DNA from: Malurus cyaneus samueli
Lineage: Eukaryota > Chordata > Aves > Passeriformes > Maluridae
Direction of reading: 5' to 3'
DNA length: 64,000 nt
NCBI GenBank assembly: GCA_009741485.1
Contig: CM019218.1
Coordinates: forward strand, 51,472,352 to 51,536,351
Every line of letters starts with the position of its first letter. The stretch's first letter is position 1. The position numbers and the translations under genes were made by a program. This document shows, in pieces, positions 33,685 through 57,143 of this stretch. The notes under the pieces are model-generated. The model was not told the origin of the DNA, made no database searches, and saw nothing but the letters and a program-made list of their open reading frames with translations.

Positions 33685-36600
33685 GTAACCCCTCCGGATG
33701 GACAAACCAGGAAAGGCTTTCCCCCCAAACTGCTGGAGCACGCCTTCTTCTGTTCAGGGGTTGGGGGGGGGGCAGAGACAGTTTTTGAGGTGTAAGACTA
33801 GAAGGGAAGAGCCTGGACCCCTCTGCCAAAGGTCTGACACACTTGTGGGGGTGTCCCCTGCAGCCCCTTTCCTCGATGCTGGAATTCTTCCAGAGCAGCT
33901 GCTGCCTCCCATCAGCGCAGTGATGGCTCTTTTGTTGTAACAAATAATTAACCATCCCCAGGCTGGTTGTCACCTCCGGGACGTGCAGAGAGAACGTTTT
34001 CCCTTTTGATGTGAAACAAATACCGTTGAAAGGTGTCAGGAAAGCTCAGAGACTGCAGCTTCTGAAACACAGCCCCAGCAAGCTTCTCCCGCACTGCTGA
34101 GCCCGTGGATACCAGGAGAAATCCCATTTCCAGCCCCTATCCCTGGATGGCAACTGCTTTTTGTGGGAGCACGGGCATCCCTCAGTGTCCTTGGGGAGGT
34201 GAAGGGGACCTGGCATGGTCTCCAGATTGATTATTGAACACCATCGCCTTTGTAGCTTTGTGTCTGCCAGGGATTAGGGGGTTTTGGATGAAAAAGGGAG
34301 AAATCTGTCCTCCAAAAGTTGTCCCTGCTCCTCCTGAGCAGGACTGGGACACGGAGCATGATGTGTCCATCATATTCCTAAGCACCTCTGGCTTTTCCCA
34401 TTGGGCTGGGAAGAAAGGGAGGGTGCTGAAGGCAAGTTTAGCCCCATAAATGGGAACAGGCTGACCCTACAGCGGAAAGGCTGGGAAAACGTGACCTCTG
34501 CTCAGGATTTTCCACATGCAGGGCTCAGTTCAGCTTTCTTGCAGTGCTCCAGAAAAACCAGGACAAGTTCCCTGGGACAGCTGGGTAAGGTCACAGTGTT
34601 GTCACCTCCCTTGGTAAGGTCACAGTGCGGTCAGCTCCCATGTCCCGCTGACAGGGTTCTCTTACACAGATACCCCCACATGTGGGTCCTGTTTACTGTC
34701 ACCTTCACACCCCACCCTGCAAACCCAACCTTGCCCCCAGTGCTGCTGAATTTCAGTCCCCAAGGCTGCTCTGGCCATGGCTGATGGGCCCTTCCCAAGA
34801 AGATGCCACATTGGCTCCAAGAGGTGGAGAGAATCTCACATCCTGCTGGTTCTGTGCCCAGCACTGTGGGTTCCTGGTTTTTGGGACAGTGCAGAGCAGA
34901 TTTGGGACCCACAGGATGCTGATCCCAGCATCACCAACTGCCCGCTTTGTACTCTGCTCTGAAACTGCAGGAAAAGGAGAGGAACAAGGCAGGGCAGAAG
35001 AAATCCCTGAGTTCTCTGCAGCAGCTGGAGGAGGAAGTTTTCTCCAAGCAATCTGGTGTGGATGTCAACGCAGCCAAGACCTTCCAGGTACGTTGGGATA
35101 TTTGACTGTAAAGCCCACAACAACATGCAGGGGAACAAGGAGTCCAAGAGATGTCCTCTGCCAGCCTGCCTGGTTACATCAGAGAGAAGTTTTACCTTCA
35201 CCCCATAAATTATCCTGGTCATTCAGTGGCCAAATCACCTCTGAGACCCAACTGCTTCTCCCTGAGGAAGATGGGAACAGCTTGAGGCCTGTCTTTGCCA
35301 GGCAGTGAAGCCCAGCCAGGAACTCCCAGTTCTGCTTCAGCTCCTGCTCTGTGTCACCTCTGACCCCACAGTTCTCTGCACTGGAAAGGCCTTATTTAAA
35401 AACTTGGGTCCAAAGTCTGTTTACAGAGCAGAAAATGGGCAATTTTAGGGATTGAAGTGCCAGGCTAAGCCCTCAAAGGCAGATTTACCTGGTGAGTCAA
35501 GTCTGAAAATTGTGCTTTTCCACTCAAGCATAGGGAAATTCCTCCCTGTCAGTGCAGCCATTCCTACAGGGAGCTTGGCTGTTCTCTGCTAGCAAAAGGA
35601 GGGTGCAGGTCCCCACAAGAAAGGGACAGCCCCAGCAGGACCAGCCAGGCTGGAATTTGGCCAGGACACAGCTTAGTGTGCGACTGCTGCCACAGCTGTG
35701 GCGCACCAACCCTCGGTAACAGGATTTAAACAGCAAAAATTCCCAGTTCAAAGCATGAAATAACCAGCACATCCCCACAGCTGACCAGCACCACAACAGA
35801 GCTCTTTGCTTCGGGCACTTCAGAGCCACTGCTGGCTCAGAGTCCAGCTGGCAGGAGCAGGACCACGGCTCGTCCTTGGCTGTTGCTGGAGCAGGAGATC
35901 TGCAGGCTCGGGCTGGTTGATGTGTGACACAGCAGAGGATTAGAAGGTTCAGAAATTATTTTCTTTGCAGTCCCTGCTGCCAGGAGGTGCCTTTATCTGG
36001 ATTTTGGAGCCAGCCCGCGGGTTATGTAATAGCACTCTGAACAACACAAGAGTGTGTTGCCTTCAAAATGTTGCTTTTCCCCATACGAGGATCATCCTCT
36101 TCCCTCCAAATCTGCCCTAAACCTTCCAATAGCTCGATCAAAGTGGGGTCAAATCACCCCAACCTCCCTCCCCCTGCTCCCCTCAGCTTTTTCTTCTGAC
36201 TTCTCTGGCTTCCTCCACAGCAGGCCCTTCCTGTCAGAGCTTGGCACACCCTAAGGCAGCTGGAAAAATACCAAGATGTCCTGGAGAAACTGCTGGCGGA
36301 GCTGTTACAGGACACCCCAGACGGTACTGTCAGTGGGTTGATCTCTGCCTTGGGAATTCTGCCTTGCCTTCTTCTCACCAGCTCATCAGCACGGAGATAT
36401 TTATATTCCCCAGAAGGCTTTTTGTGTCATGTCTGCTCACTTTGTGGAGCCCTCAGATCCCAACCACTCCCTTGTGCACCCTTGTGGGAAGGTTATTCCC
36501 TCGTAAGGTGCTGCCTGTGCCCTGGAGCTCATATTGAGTGGCAGCAGCAGCACAACCCTTCCTAGCAGTGTTTTTTTTGTCACTTCCCTGCTCCTCCTCC

Positions 36601-37098
36601 TCCTCTTCTTCCTCCTCCCAAAAAGTCTTCAGTCTCCAGGGAACAATTTCCAGCAGAGCTTATAACAGCAGCTGTACCTGCGAGGCAGCTCAGCACGTGC
36701 AGCCAGCTCAGAACACCTCTCTGCCTGTACGGGGGCTTAACACTGACACTTAATTACACTCCAATTTGCTCCAAATCCTCCTTTTCCTTTGGGAAACTGG
36801 GTGTGGGAATTGCAGCAGCAAATATCCAGGGGCAGGCTGTTGTGCAGCTATTCCCGCCTGCAAGTTGAGGGATGATGAGATGGGGCTGTCACTGCACCTT
36901 TGCCTTTTTTGGGGTATTTAAGCCCAGGAGTGGGGCCCGGCTCTCCCCGTGGGATTGTTCTGCTCTGCCTGTGCTGATCCCACTTTGCCTTTGAGCTTTC
37001 AGTTGGGGAGCTGAGGAGGAGGGAACAACACATGGAAAGACTGAATGCCAGATTTAAGGGCCCTTGTGCTTTTCTCTTTTTTCTATTTAGCTGACTGA
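33568..37098 (+). CDS. MLN: Motilin precursor, complete, 4 coding exons
   Basis: Encodes the preprohormone for motilin, a gut peptide that drives migrating motor contractions through the motilin receptor. Coding exons are 33568-33684, 34971-35087, 36221-36323 and 37091-37098, all GT-AG, giving 114 aa (human about 115). Residues 1-25 are a signal peptide (MVSRK then a Leu/Val-rich core, ending EQTHG). Motilin starts at residue 26 with [14 protein letters not shown], continues EKERNKAGQ, and is cut at the KK pair. The rest is the motilin-associated peptide, ending in a Leu-rich helix ([19 protein letters not shown]), as in other vertebrates. The last exon supplies only two residues and the stop; this junction is the least certain. 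The extra Ala before GQ is unusual (see findings). Confidence 0.93.
34971..35087 (+). CDS. MLN: MLN exon 3: motilin C-terminal part and KK cleavage site
   Basis: 117 nt, phase 0 at both ends. It encodes [20 protein letters not shown] and then an acidic spacer ending AAKTFQ. Acceptor CTGCAG ends at 34970, and donor GTACGT starts at 35088. Confidence 0.93.
36221..36323 (+). CDS. MLN: MLN exon 4: motilin-associated peptide helix
   Basis: 103 nt after the acceptor CCACAG. It encodes [20 protein letters not shown] and continues to LLQDTPD, ending in phase 1 at the donor GTACTG (36324). Confidence 0.88.
37091..37098 (+). CDS. MLN: MLN exon 5: last two codons and stop
   Basis: A strong polypyrimidine tract precedes the acceptor AG at 37089-37090. 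The remaining 8 nt complete Ala, then Asp, then TGA. A very short coding tail fits the family, but 3' UTR readthrough at exon 4 is the alternative. Confidence 0.65.
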
Positions 37099-37202
37099 TA
37101 TCTGCAGGATCAGAAGAGAAAGCGCTGGAGCTGCTCAAGCTGAAATACTCCACTTATGTAAACGAAATCTGTGAGAGAGATTAACAAAATCTGAGATGAG
37201 AT

Positions 37203-37208
37203 AATAAA
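37203..37208 (+). terminator. MLN: MLN poly(A) signal
   Basis: AATAAA 105 bp after the MLN stop, followed by a GT-rich stretch. It is the first such hexamer after the coding sequence. Confidence 0.75.
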
Positions 37209-37319
37209 TGTGCAGTGTAATTAAACAGAGGATTTGTGTTTTCTGTCCTGTGAATCTCTCAAACAGATGGGGGATGACCAGTGTGGAAAAGGAGAGGAAG
37301 AGCTCCAGGGTCTGGAGAA

Positions 37320-37730
37320 CATCCCTGTTTTCCTGAGCATTGCACTGGAGAGTCAGTCCTGTGAGGAGCTGAGGGAGCTGGGAAGGGGCTCAGCCTGGAG
37401 CAAAAGGGGATCAGGGGGGACCTCGTGGCTCTGCACAACTCCCTGACAGGAGGGGGCAGCCGGGGGGGATTTGGGATCTGATCCCAGGAACAGGGACAGG
37501 AGGAGAGGGAACGGCCTCAGGCTGGGCCAGGGGAAGCTCAGGGTGGACATCAGCAAGAATTTCCTCATGGAAAGGGTGGTAAGGACTTGGAACTGGGAGG
37601 TTTGGAGTTCCCATCCCTGGAGGTGGCCAAGGAATGACTGAACATGGCACTCAGTGCTCTGGGCTGGGGACAAGGTGGGAATTGGGCACAGCTTGGATCC
37701 AACCTCAAGGATTCTGGGATTCTGTGAAAG
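37320..37730 (+). mobile_element. CR1 retrotransposon 3' fragment
   Basis: Carries the CR1 landmarks in order: AGGGGATCAGGGGGGACCTC, GGAACGGCCTCAGGCTG, AAGAATTTCCTCATGGAAAG, CCATCCCTGGAGGT, and the terminal ATTCTGGGATTCTGTGA octamer repeat. It starts about 100 bp after the MLN poly(A) signal. Confidence 0.9.
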
Positions 37731-40700
37731 CATGTGGTGAAGCCCAAGTAATTAATCTCTGAGGACTAGGAAGTTTTAACCTGCCCTATTTGCAATGAGG
37801 GAAACTGAGGCAAATTTAACCCTCCCTTTTGGAAATGAGGGAAACTGAGGCAAACTTCCTCTTCAGACAAAGAACCAAAGAACTTCCTTCTCCAGACTTC
37901 CTGGCCAAACTGGTGACACAAGGAAAGCAGTGTTGAGGGGGGACCTGGCTGTCCCTAACCCAGTTCCCTGCTCCGGGAGGGCACTCTGGCACATTCCCAT
38001 ACTGCTGGAGAAAACAGGAGCCCTGATGGGCAGCTTCTCCCTGTGCCCAACCCCTCTGGTGCTATAAATCCACCAGGGTAACAGCTGTGCCAGGCACTGA
38101 GTGAGGGAACAGCACCGAGTTCTGCCCTTTCTCCTGCCTCTCAAACACACCCCGAGGTGAAATCCTAATTCCACTTGAAGATCCTGCTTCCATTTCCATA
38201 CCTTTGGCTTATCTGAGAGCAACTCCTCTCTGCTGGCAGCAGGAAATCCAACATATGTAAAGTACGCATGGATGAGATCAATGGTATGTACGTGGATATA
38301 TCCAATTCCAATCCAATTTTATCCTCCCAACCTAACACGAGTTCTGTTCTCGCTGAGCTCATTCCAAGAGCTCTGTTTGTGCTGAAACAACACCCCTCAG
38401 AGCACTCTGCTGTAACCAGCCTCGGGAGAGGAGAGAGCTCCCAATGGATAATGGAACAGGCAGCGTGGAGTGGATTACAGCTCTAATGTTTGATCCAAAG
38501 GCACACTCCTTGTCCAGGGACTGATCAGCTCCGGGAAGCTCCCGGTATTGCTGATGCAATGTGAGCTGTGGAATCACTGTAATGACTCTGAGTGGGAGGG
38601 AGATGGGAAATAACACATTCCATTAGGCTGGAAGTGAGAGCAGGACTCGGTCTGCAGAGGGGTGATATCCATGGGAGAGCTGGCATGGCAATCACCTGGA
38701 GAGCTGCACCACATTTACACCAGTGTGCTGCAAGGACAGAGACTTGCTTGCTTCAGAGGGCACCTCGTGCCTTGGTACTTCAGAGACACCCAAACCTTCA
38801 CCCCAGGTTTGATTTTGTCACAGGAAAACAAGAATTCCCCCTTGAGGGACAAACTGCTTCCCAAACCCCTCCATGAGCTTCACTGTGGGGCAGAGCTGTC
38901 CCTCCACCGTGTTTTCCCAGCTCCTTCATTCCCATAGTTTTCCAGGCTGACACCTCCCCTGTGCCATCCAGGAAGGAAAGTTTTCCAGTGATGCCAGCAG
39001 AGAAAGTGAACATGAGTCTGTTGGATTTGCTTCCTGGACCATTTCCCACGGGGCTGATGGTGGGGCTGACGCTGTGGAAAATTCCAGAGGGAGATCCACA
39101 CGTGGGACTCTGCAGGGAGATCTCCCTCTGCTCCCACCTTGGACCAGACAAGGCCATGGATTCTGCCAATGGTTGTCCCAGTCATAAATGAGCTCAGGAT
39201 GGGACAGAGACCACAGGAACCCCTGTCCTGCCCTGCAGCAAATGTGTTGTGCAAATGGGCACCAAAGTACACCTTCAGCTTTCGGGAGTAAATCCCTTCC
39301 ACCCTCAGGGGCCTGAGCAGAAGTAGGAATGATTCCACTGGAAAGAGATAGAGGGTCCCTAGCCACCACCAGCTCCAGGCTGTCAGGGCTCTGATCTGGA
39401 TAAGAAGGAAGTGGTCTCCAGGTTTCAGATCTGTTCTGGCAGCCAGCAGCACCCAGGTCCCACCTGCAGGCACGTAGGAAGAATCTGCTGCTCCAGAAAC
39501 CAAACCAGAGTTCCGTGGTGGGATGAGCTCAATGATGGGGGAAAAGAGGAGGGAAAGGAATGGAATTATCTCTGACTTCCATAAATACTGAGGAGCTCAG
39601 CAGGCCCAGGACACAGGGGTGCCTGAGGGCTCTTGGGTCACACCTGTGCTGTGGCTGTGAGTGACAGAGTGACAGATCAGCACAGGCGGCTCCCAAGAAA
39701 GCCCCGACACTTCCCCCGGTGACATGTGCGGGGCTGTCACCCAAACGCCACGGCTAAGGAGGTGGGAGGAGACACAGGGTTTCAGCAGCCCATCCGTCAG
39801 CGGTGGAAGGGTTCAGCTGTGGGGTTTGGGGTGCAGCCATCCCCTGCTCAGGCACTGATCCATCGCCAGGGCTCTGCTCGCACCAGTCCCGGTTCCAGGC
39901 TGCCAGCCGGCGCGGCGCGTCTGCTCCTCTGGCATCTGAGCCGCTGCCAGCAGCTTGGAGGCAGCTTCTGGGCTCGCAGGGAAGGTGGAGGCTGTCCCTC
40001 CGTGCTGTCCCTGCTTCCCACAGCCAGCTCTGGCTGTTTTCAGCCAAGAAATGCTTTTTGCTGAGCCCATCTGCAGTCTCGGCAGGCCCTGCCTGCCCGG
40101 CACCACTTGGTGCTCCCAGAGCCACGAGGATGACGAAGGGGCCGCAAAAAATAGAAAATCCACCGTCAAATTCAAAACTGGCACCGTGGGCAGGGGATGG
40201 GAACAAAGATTGCCAGTGGGGATCCAGGGTCTGACATGTCTGCTCTCTCTGCCTTCCCTGCAGGGTCCAGGTGATGCTCCCACGGGTTGTCTTGGTAGGG
40301 ACAAAGGGAGCGGGGTCATGAATTTCTCTCCACAAAAAAGAGGAACCTGATCCTGCTGAGCTTTGGTGCTGCCAACCTCCTTCTGAGGAGGAATCACAGC
40401 TTTTCCCCCATCCTCCAGCTGTCCAACACCACACCCATGTTTTCCCCTCTGAAGATTGTGCAATGAGGCTGCTGGGCCTGGGGTAATTTCCCTGACTGAC
40501 AGAACCACAAGTTGAAAGGATTTGGGGCATTTTTTTTATTTTTTTTTTTTCTGTTTTCTCCAGAACAAGGTGAGTTCATGTAATTCCCAGGTTTGCATCA
40601 GCTCTGGCTCAGACGCCAGCATTCATCTGCGTGTCCAGGCAGAGCTTCTGCAAAGTGAGAGCTGTGAGCTCACAGAACCCGAGTGATAGCAGCAAACTGG

Positions 40701-40980
40701 AATTTTTTATTTACATTAGAGCCCTCTCCACACCATGAGCTGCCAGCAGAGCACAGGGGAGGCTCAGCTTAGCACGTTCACACTTCCCAGCGCAGCTGAG
40801 TTGGCTCTTTAATGGGCTCCCTGGCCTCTCCTGAGGAGGTATTTGCTGCTGCCAACCACACGAAAAAATCACAGCATCTTGTTGCTGCTTCCTTGGATGA
40901 ATTGGGAAGCCTGAGGTGAGCTTTGGGGACCCGATAAGAAAGAGGGTTCTGGAAAGTATTAGTGACAAGACAATGCGTCC
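37731..40980. other. No gene seen between the two CR1 copies
   Basis: Unique sequence. A repeat-poor patch at 38255-38330 and CpG-bearing sequence at 39720-39960 stand out. Open frames on both strands lack splice context or similarity I recognise. Confidence 0.45.
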
Positions 40981-41222
40981 TCAAGTTGTGCTAGGGGAGG
41001 GCCAGGTTGGACATCAGGAGGAATTTCTTCATGGAAAGTGTTGTTAAACATTAGAAGGGGCTGCTCAGGGAGGTTTGGAGTCTCCATCCCTGGAGGTGTC
41101 CAAGGAACACCTGGATGTGGCACTCAGTGCTCTGGGCTGGGGACCAAGCAGGAATTGGCCACAGGTTGGATTCAATGGTCCAGAAAGACTTTTCCAGCCT
41201 CAATGATTCTGGCATCCTGTGA
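40981..41222 (+). mobile_element. CR1 retrotransposon 3' fragment
   Basis: GTTGGACATCAGGAGGAATT, TTCTTCATGGAAAGTG, CCATCCCTGGAGGTGTCCA and the terminal GATTCTGGCATCCTGTGATT show the CR1 3' end in plus orientation. Confidence 0.9.
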
Positions 41223-41394
41223 TTCATTTTGGGAAGGCACAGCTCAGCTCTTTGAGCCTCAATGACTCCCTCAGAACCTCCCTCTCCCCACAGGTGCCAT
41301 TTCTGAGGGACCATGGCGTGTCCCCACCCCGGTGTCACACATCCATCACCAAACCTGTGACACGCAGCCAGCCCTCAGCACCTTCAGCACCGCT

Positions 41395-41545
41395 GCTCCA
41401 TTACCTTTAATTAAATTCCGACGTTACGCCGCCGTATTTCAGCCGCTTTCATCACTTTCTTTAGTGGCGGCGGCAGGAAAAAGCAATTACTGTTCATCAC
41501 GACCGTGCCAAAATAAATTTACAAGTCAGTGCTTGGGTTTGCTGT
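41395..41545. other. AT-rich repeat-poor patch upstream of LEMD2
   Basis: TTTAATTAAATTCCGACGTT, then a GGCGGCGGCAGG core and AAAATAAATTTACAAG. Resembles conserved non-coding DNA about 500 bp before the LEMD2 CpG promoter. Confidence 0.3.
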
Positions 41546-41874
41546 TTTAGGTGTGGGGTGTGCATGGACTCCCCTTCCCGGGAAATATTTCGTGGATCTG
41601 GCTCCTGGTCCTGCCTGAGGTTTTGGCAGAGCTCAGCAACAGGGCAGCGATGAAGGAAACGTGTGTGGGGGTGGGAGGTGGCTAGGAAAGGGACGTTTTT
41701 GGGAGAATGGCCCTAAAAGTGTGAGAAAATCGGGGCGAGTCAGGCAGGAGCTGTTCGAGGAGCAGCCCCAGACAGCAATGGGGAACAACCCATCATCGAC
41801 ACCCGCTCGCCCCGCAGCTGAGGCAGCTTTCAGCTTTTGCTTTCTCCATTTCTCCCCCTTTTCCCCTGTCCTGA

Positions 41875-52608
<10,734 letters not shown>

Positions 52609-52894
52609 GGGGCAGCAGGAGCGGAGCAGCCGTGGATTTTGGATGTGGATCTGGACCCTCGGCAAGGCTCAGGCCCCCTCGGTGGTGGTGGGAGCAGCAG
52701 GGCCTGGCCCGAGGGTTGGGGGTTGCACGGCTCCGTTCGCTCTCCTGGCTGAAACTCTTTCAAAACACTCACATTCAGGGCAATAATGGCTTGGAAGGAA
52801 GGTGGGCTTGAGCTGGTGGGAAGCTGGAATTGCACCAAAGCGAGCCTTCCACAGAGACCTGGCTCCCGTGGCAGGCGAACAGCAACCTGCAAAG

Positions 52895-52900
52895 AATAAA
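52895..52900 (+). terminator. LEMD2: LEMD2 proximal poly(A) signal
   Basis: AATAAA 287 bp after the LEMD2 stop. Another is at 53332-53337, followed by further ones, so longer 3' UTR forms are possible. Confidence 0.6.
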
Positions 52901-55900
52901 TGCACGCCCCTCCCGAGGGCTGGGGGGCTCTGCCTGAGCCCGGGGAGGTGCAAAATTGGACCTCAAATCTGCAAAGGTCAACTGGTGGCAGAGTCCATCA
53001 GGGAATGTGCTGAAAAATGACATTTCCCATGGAAACATTAGGGTGGCAGTTCAGGCGTGTCTTTGTCAGCGTTTGTTTTGATCAGTGCTGAGGCAGTGAG
53101 GAAACGCTGCTTCCCAGCGAGGAAAATGTTCTGTGTTGGCTTCATCCATCCAAAATTGGGGAGGAAGGGAGAAATTGGGTGAAGGTGGGCCTGGAGAGAA
53201 GGAGGGAGCCTGAGGTGCCTTGGTGGGCTGGGCTGCGGGTGGTGGAGGAGAGTTGGTGACCCTGTTACACTTAAGTCTGCAGTCTGTGTGCTTTATTATT
53301 TTAGGGTGGGGCGGGGGGGATTTGGGTGGAAAATAAAGGATATAGGAAGCTTCTAAAGAGGCTTTCCTTTGGCTCCAGCCACAGGATTGCTCCGTGGCTC
53401 TTCAAGAGCAGCTTTGGGAGGGCTCTGAGGGCTGAATTTCATGTTTGAGCTGGGCAGCTGCGGTGTCTGTGTTTGTGTCAGAGCAGGGATGTGCCAGCAC
53501 TGGGATTGTCGCTGTTCCTGCACCCCCACGGGTTCCAGGAGCAGCCTGGGTCCATCCCAGCCCTGCTGCATCTTATCTTGTGTCTATAATCACTTGGTTA
53601 CTTCAGCTTCTGTTTCTGTCTGGCAAAGGAACGTTTGTTTCCCAGGAAATGGCATCAGGGTGTGGCAGTTGAGGTGGGCAGAGGAGCTGCTGCTCTGCTC
53701 TGCTGCTCTGCTCTGCTCTGCTCTTCCAGGGCTCTGCAGCAGCTCCTGGGGGCTGCAGGGCCCAAATCCATCCAGGAGAAGCTGCAGAGTGCAGCCAGCA
53801 GTGCTTTGAGCCCTGCAGCCCGGGGATGTGGCTGTCCCTGAGGATACCCTGGGGTTGGATGCACAGATTGCTCCAGTCCCAGGCTCTGGGCTGGCTCAGG
53901 GCATGGGTGATGCCACTCTGGGTGTGTCCCCTGTGCCAGTCCCTGCTCACCTGGCAGAGGCTGCACCTCTGGCCACATGGGGAGCATGGAGACTCCACAC
54001 GGATGGAGCAGAGCTCTCCAGGAGCAAAACGAGGAGATCTTTCCCATGAAATGGGGAATGTCCTGCGTGGAGGTGGCTCTTACCCCAGATTTTTTGGGTG
54101 AAGGTGTTTGGGCAGGAGACTCAACAGCTCTGCAAGGCAAGGACCAGCCCCTTGCCCCCCAATAAATAGGGAATAAGGACAATCTTGATTCTTCCAAAAT
54201 ATGTCAAGATCATCACTGCTGCCAGAGAAATTCTCTCCAACACCGGTGCCTCTGTTCTTAAACCTTTTTAAATTCGTGGTGGGGTTTGGGTGAGCTTTTT
54301 TAACCGTCCAGAAGCGCAGAGTCAGGCATTGCTGTCATCCTTTTGTATTAAACCTGGTTTTGTAGAACAAACTTCAATGGCTTGGTGCTGTTTCTATGTT
54401 CCATTTAGCTCTGTAAAAAAAAAATCAATATCAAAAATAAATTTATTACCCATTATTTACTCCCTTTATTTATACTGAGAAATCACAGACTGTCCTGAGT
54501 GCTTTTGCTTGGATCAGGCCGAGTTCCAGCTTCTTCTGAGTCCTTGGGAGTGGTTCCAGACTCAGCAGTGCGTGACTTCTGTGGGAAGGGGTGACTCAGG
54601 TTTGGTTTGATTCATCTCATCCTGTGGGTCTGGGTGACAAAGGGGATTTCCAGTGGCACAGGAAGGGGGTGGTTCTGTGACTGTGACCAGCAGGAGCTGC
54701 CTCCTCTCTGGCTGCAGCTGTTGCTATTTGGGAACAAAAGGGGATCAGTGCAAGGCTGGGTCTGCTCGGCCAGTCCCCAGATGAGGTTGCTCAGTGACAG
54801 CTGGAATCCCTTCGAGATTGGGAAATGGGGCTGCTCAGAGTAATTCCATGTGCCAGGGGCTGTTTGCTCCCTGGTGGTGGCTGTGACAGTTGCCCCCCCA
54901 GTGTCCCACCCAGTGTCCCCTCTTCCATGTCCTGTCCCCAGGCCAGAGCAGACCCTTTCCATGCTGGACTGGACTGGCCATTCTGCTGGTACCCCCAGAT
55001 TTCCTGTGAAGAGCAGATCCTGCACTCCCTGCCCTGCTCCCCTCCCAGCCCCTGCTGCCAACCAAAGCTGCTGAGGGCCCTTTCCTACTTTCCTTCAAAA
55101 TAAATTTCTATAATTAACTGCATTTCTATAAATAACATCTCTGCTGGAGCCGCTGCATCCCCTCCCCGTCAGGGAGGCAAACATGGCCCAGCGAGGGCTC
55201 TAAACCGAAACCAACTCTTTTATCTTTTCCTTTCCTGCTTCCATTTAAAGCCCTTCCCACGGGATGTTTTTCCTGCTGCTGACACCACAGCTGATGCTGC
55301 ACCTTGTTGACGGGCACAGAGTCAGGGCACGGGACCAGTTCTCCTGGAAAGATCCAGCAGAGCCGGGCAGGGACGGGCACAGCCGGTGCGTCCTGCCCGG
55401 AGCTGCCTCCCTCCAGCACAGCCCATCCAGGGCCATCCCTCCTGGATTTATGCAGGATTCCACCCAGCTTTAAGGAGCAGCCTCCAGGGAGGTGTTGCAG
55501 GAAGGGTTTGGGGAGGTCAGTGAGTGACCCTCACTGTGTCACCACCCCCGAGGTGTGGCTGTCCCCATTTCCCTGCTCAGGCCTCTCCAGCAGCCCCGGC
55601 TATTGTAGGAACATTTCTGTGGGGTCAGTGGGGTCTGATGCAAAGCCCACAGGGGTCTGAACCGGCTCTCCAAAGCAAGGAGACCCCAGTGGGTCATGGA
55701 AACCTTTGGCTTTGAGCTCATCTCACCCAGGGTGGGGTGAGGACTCTGACCCCACATTGCCCTCCCCAGTCCCTGGAGAGCAGCAGCTCCCTGGAATGTC
55801 CTCTCGGGTGGCAGGGGGACACCGGAGCCTCCTCTGCTGTCCCCTCTGACAGAGGAGAACGCCCAGGGAATATCGGGATGAATCTGGGGCTGCTGAGGTC

Positions 55901-57120
55901 GGCCAGGAGCAGCCCTGGCTCCCCCAAGGCTCTGCCTCCACCTCCCCTGGCAGCGTCCCCTGCTTGAGCTGGGCTGGGACCGGTTTGGAGCGGGGACCTT
56001 GGCCAAGGTGGGAATTGGGAAAGGTTTGGAGCAGGGACCCTGGCCAAGGTGGGAATATGGCTGTGCCATTAATTAGTTCCTAATTAGCACAGTTTTAACA
56101 CAAGGTATGGTTCTCCCCCCCAATCAAAACGCATTCTCCTCAGCCCAGATTCCAGCATGAAGCAGAGTGAAGCCAGGCCTTGCAAGTCTAGGTCTTTCTG
56201 CCATCCTTGCCTTTAATCTCACCCTCTACTCCCACAATCAGTTTAATCCCTGTGCTCATCCTGAGCCCAGTTTTTCCCCTCCAGTCAGTGGGAATTCCTA
56301 CATCCACCAACCCTTATCCCAACTGCGAGGTTTTTTTCCCTGGCACTTCCCCTGTGGCACCCCTGGGGGATGCTGAAGTCCTCAATTTCCTGCTGGGATT
56401 CAGGGATGTGGGGCCATCCCCTCCTTATCCTGGGCAATGCCCGGGCTGTGTGTGCCTTGTGATCCCCTAAAAAACACGCAGATCCCGTTTTCTCGGGATG
56501 CAGGTGCTGGAATGAGCCTTTGGCACACGCTGGACAGGACAGTGGGGCTTGGTGGGGCACACGCTGTCCTTGACTGGCTGCAGGGGACAGAGTGGCCCTG
56601 GCAGGGAGCTCCCTGGGACTTTTCCACTCCCCACACGGCTCCCGAGCTCTGACGTTTGTCTTTTCCCAGCACGAGGCCGTTGGCAGGGCTGGAACTCTGG
56701 ATCCACTCAGCACCTTCTGCCAGCTTTGGGCAATCCCCAGCCTCACCCCCATTGCCACCAACACCTTTCCTTTGACATAGAGAGGGATTTGGTGCCCCCC
56801 AGTCCCTCTCACCACCCCGCTCCCATCTCACAGCCCCTGTGCCTCTCTCCTGCATCTCCCTCTGGTGTTTTCCCGGTGGTTTGGGAGCTCTGGGAAGCTC
56901 CATCCCTCTCCTGTCACTGCAGGGAGGTGACAAACACAGTGGGGGCCGAGCTGGGGGGGAGTTCAGTGGAAAACAGATGGACAAATCCCCGGCTGTTTTC
57001 CTGGAGAGCCGATTGCCCAAGAGATCAGGAGCGCACGGCGGTTCCTCTCGCCCGTCCCATGCCCTGAGTCGAGGCCATTTCCCTGTCCCACCCGGGGTGT
57101 TTCTCCCTGGCACAGCCCGG
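52901..57120. other. No gene seen; intergenic LEMD2 to IP6K3
   Basis: Contains distal AATAAA signals (53332, 54163 and others), a CTCTG microsatellite at 53688-53726, and AT-rich patches at 54410-54480 and 55095-55140. No convincing exon. Confidence 0.45.
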
Positions 57121-57122
57121 CT

Positions 57123-57143
57123 GGAATGTCAGCTGGACATTCC
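57123..57143. promoter_or_regulatory. Palindromic TEAD/E-box/TEAD motif upstream of IP6K3
   Basis: GGAATGT (57123-57129), then E-box CAGCTG (57130-57135), one base, then the inverted copy ACATTCC (57137-57143). GGAATG/CATTCC is the M-CAT element bound by TEAD factors, and CAGCTG is bound by myogenic bHLH factors. It lies 4.1 kb upstream of the IP6K3 coding exon. A good splice donor CAG|GTGAGG sits near 57283, so a 5' non-coding exon may lie between. Confidence 0.4.

Noticed and set aside
37320..37730. Possible coding exon after MLN
   Set aside because: Sequence is a CR1 3' end, which is non-coding; the frames are fortuitous.
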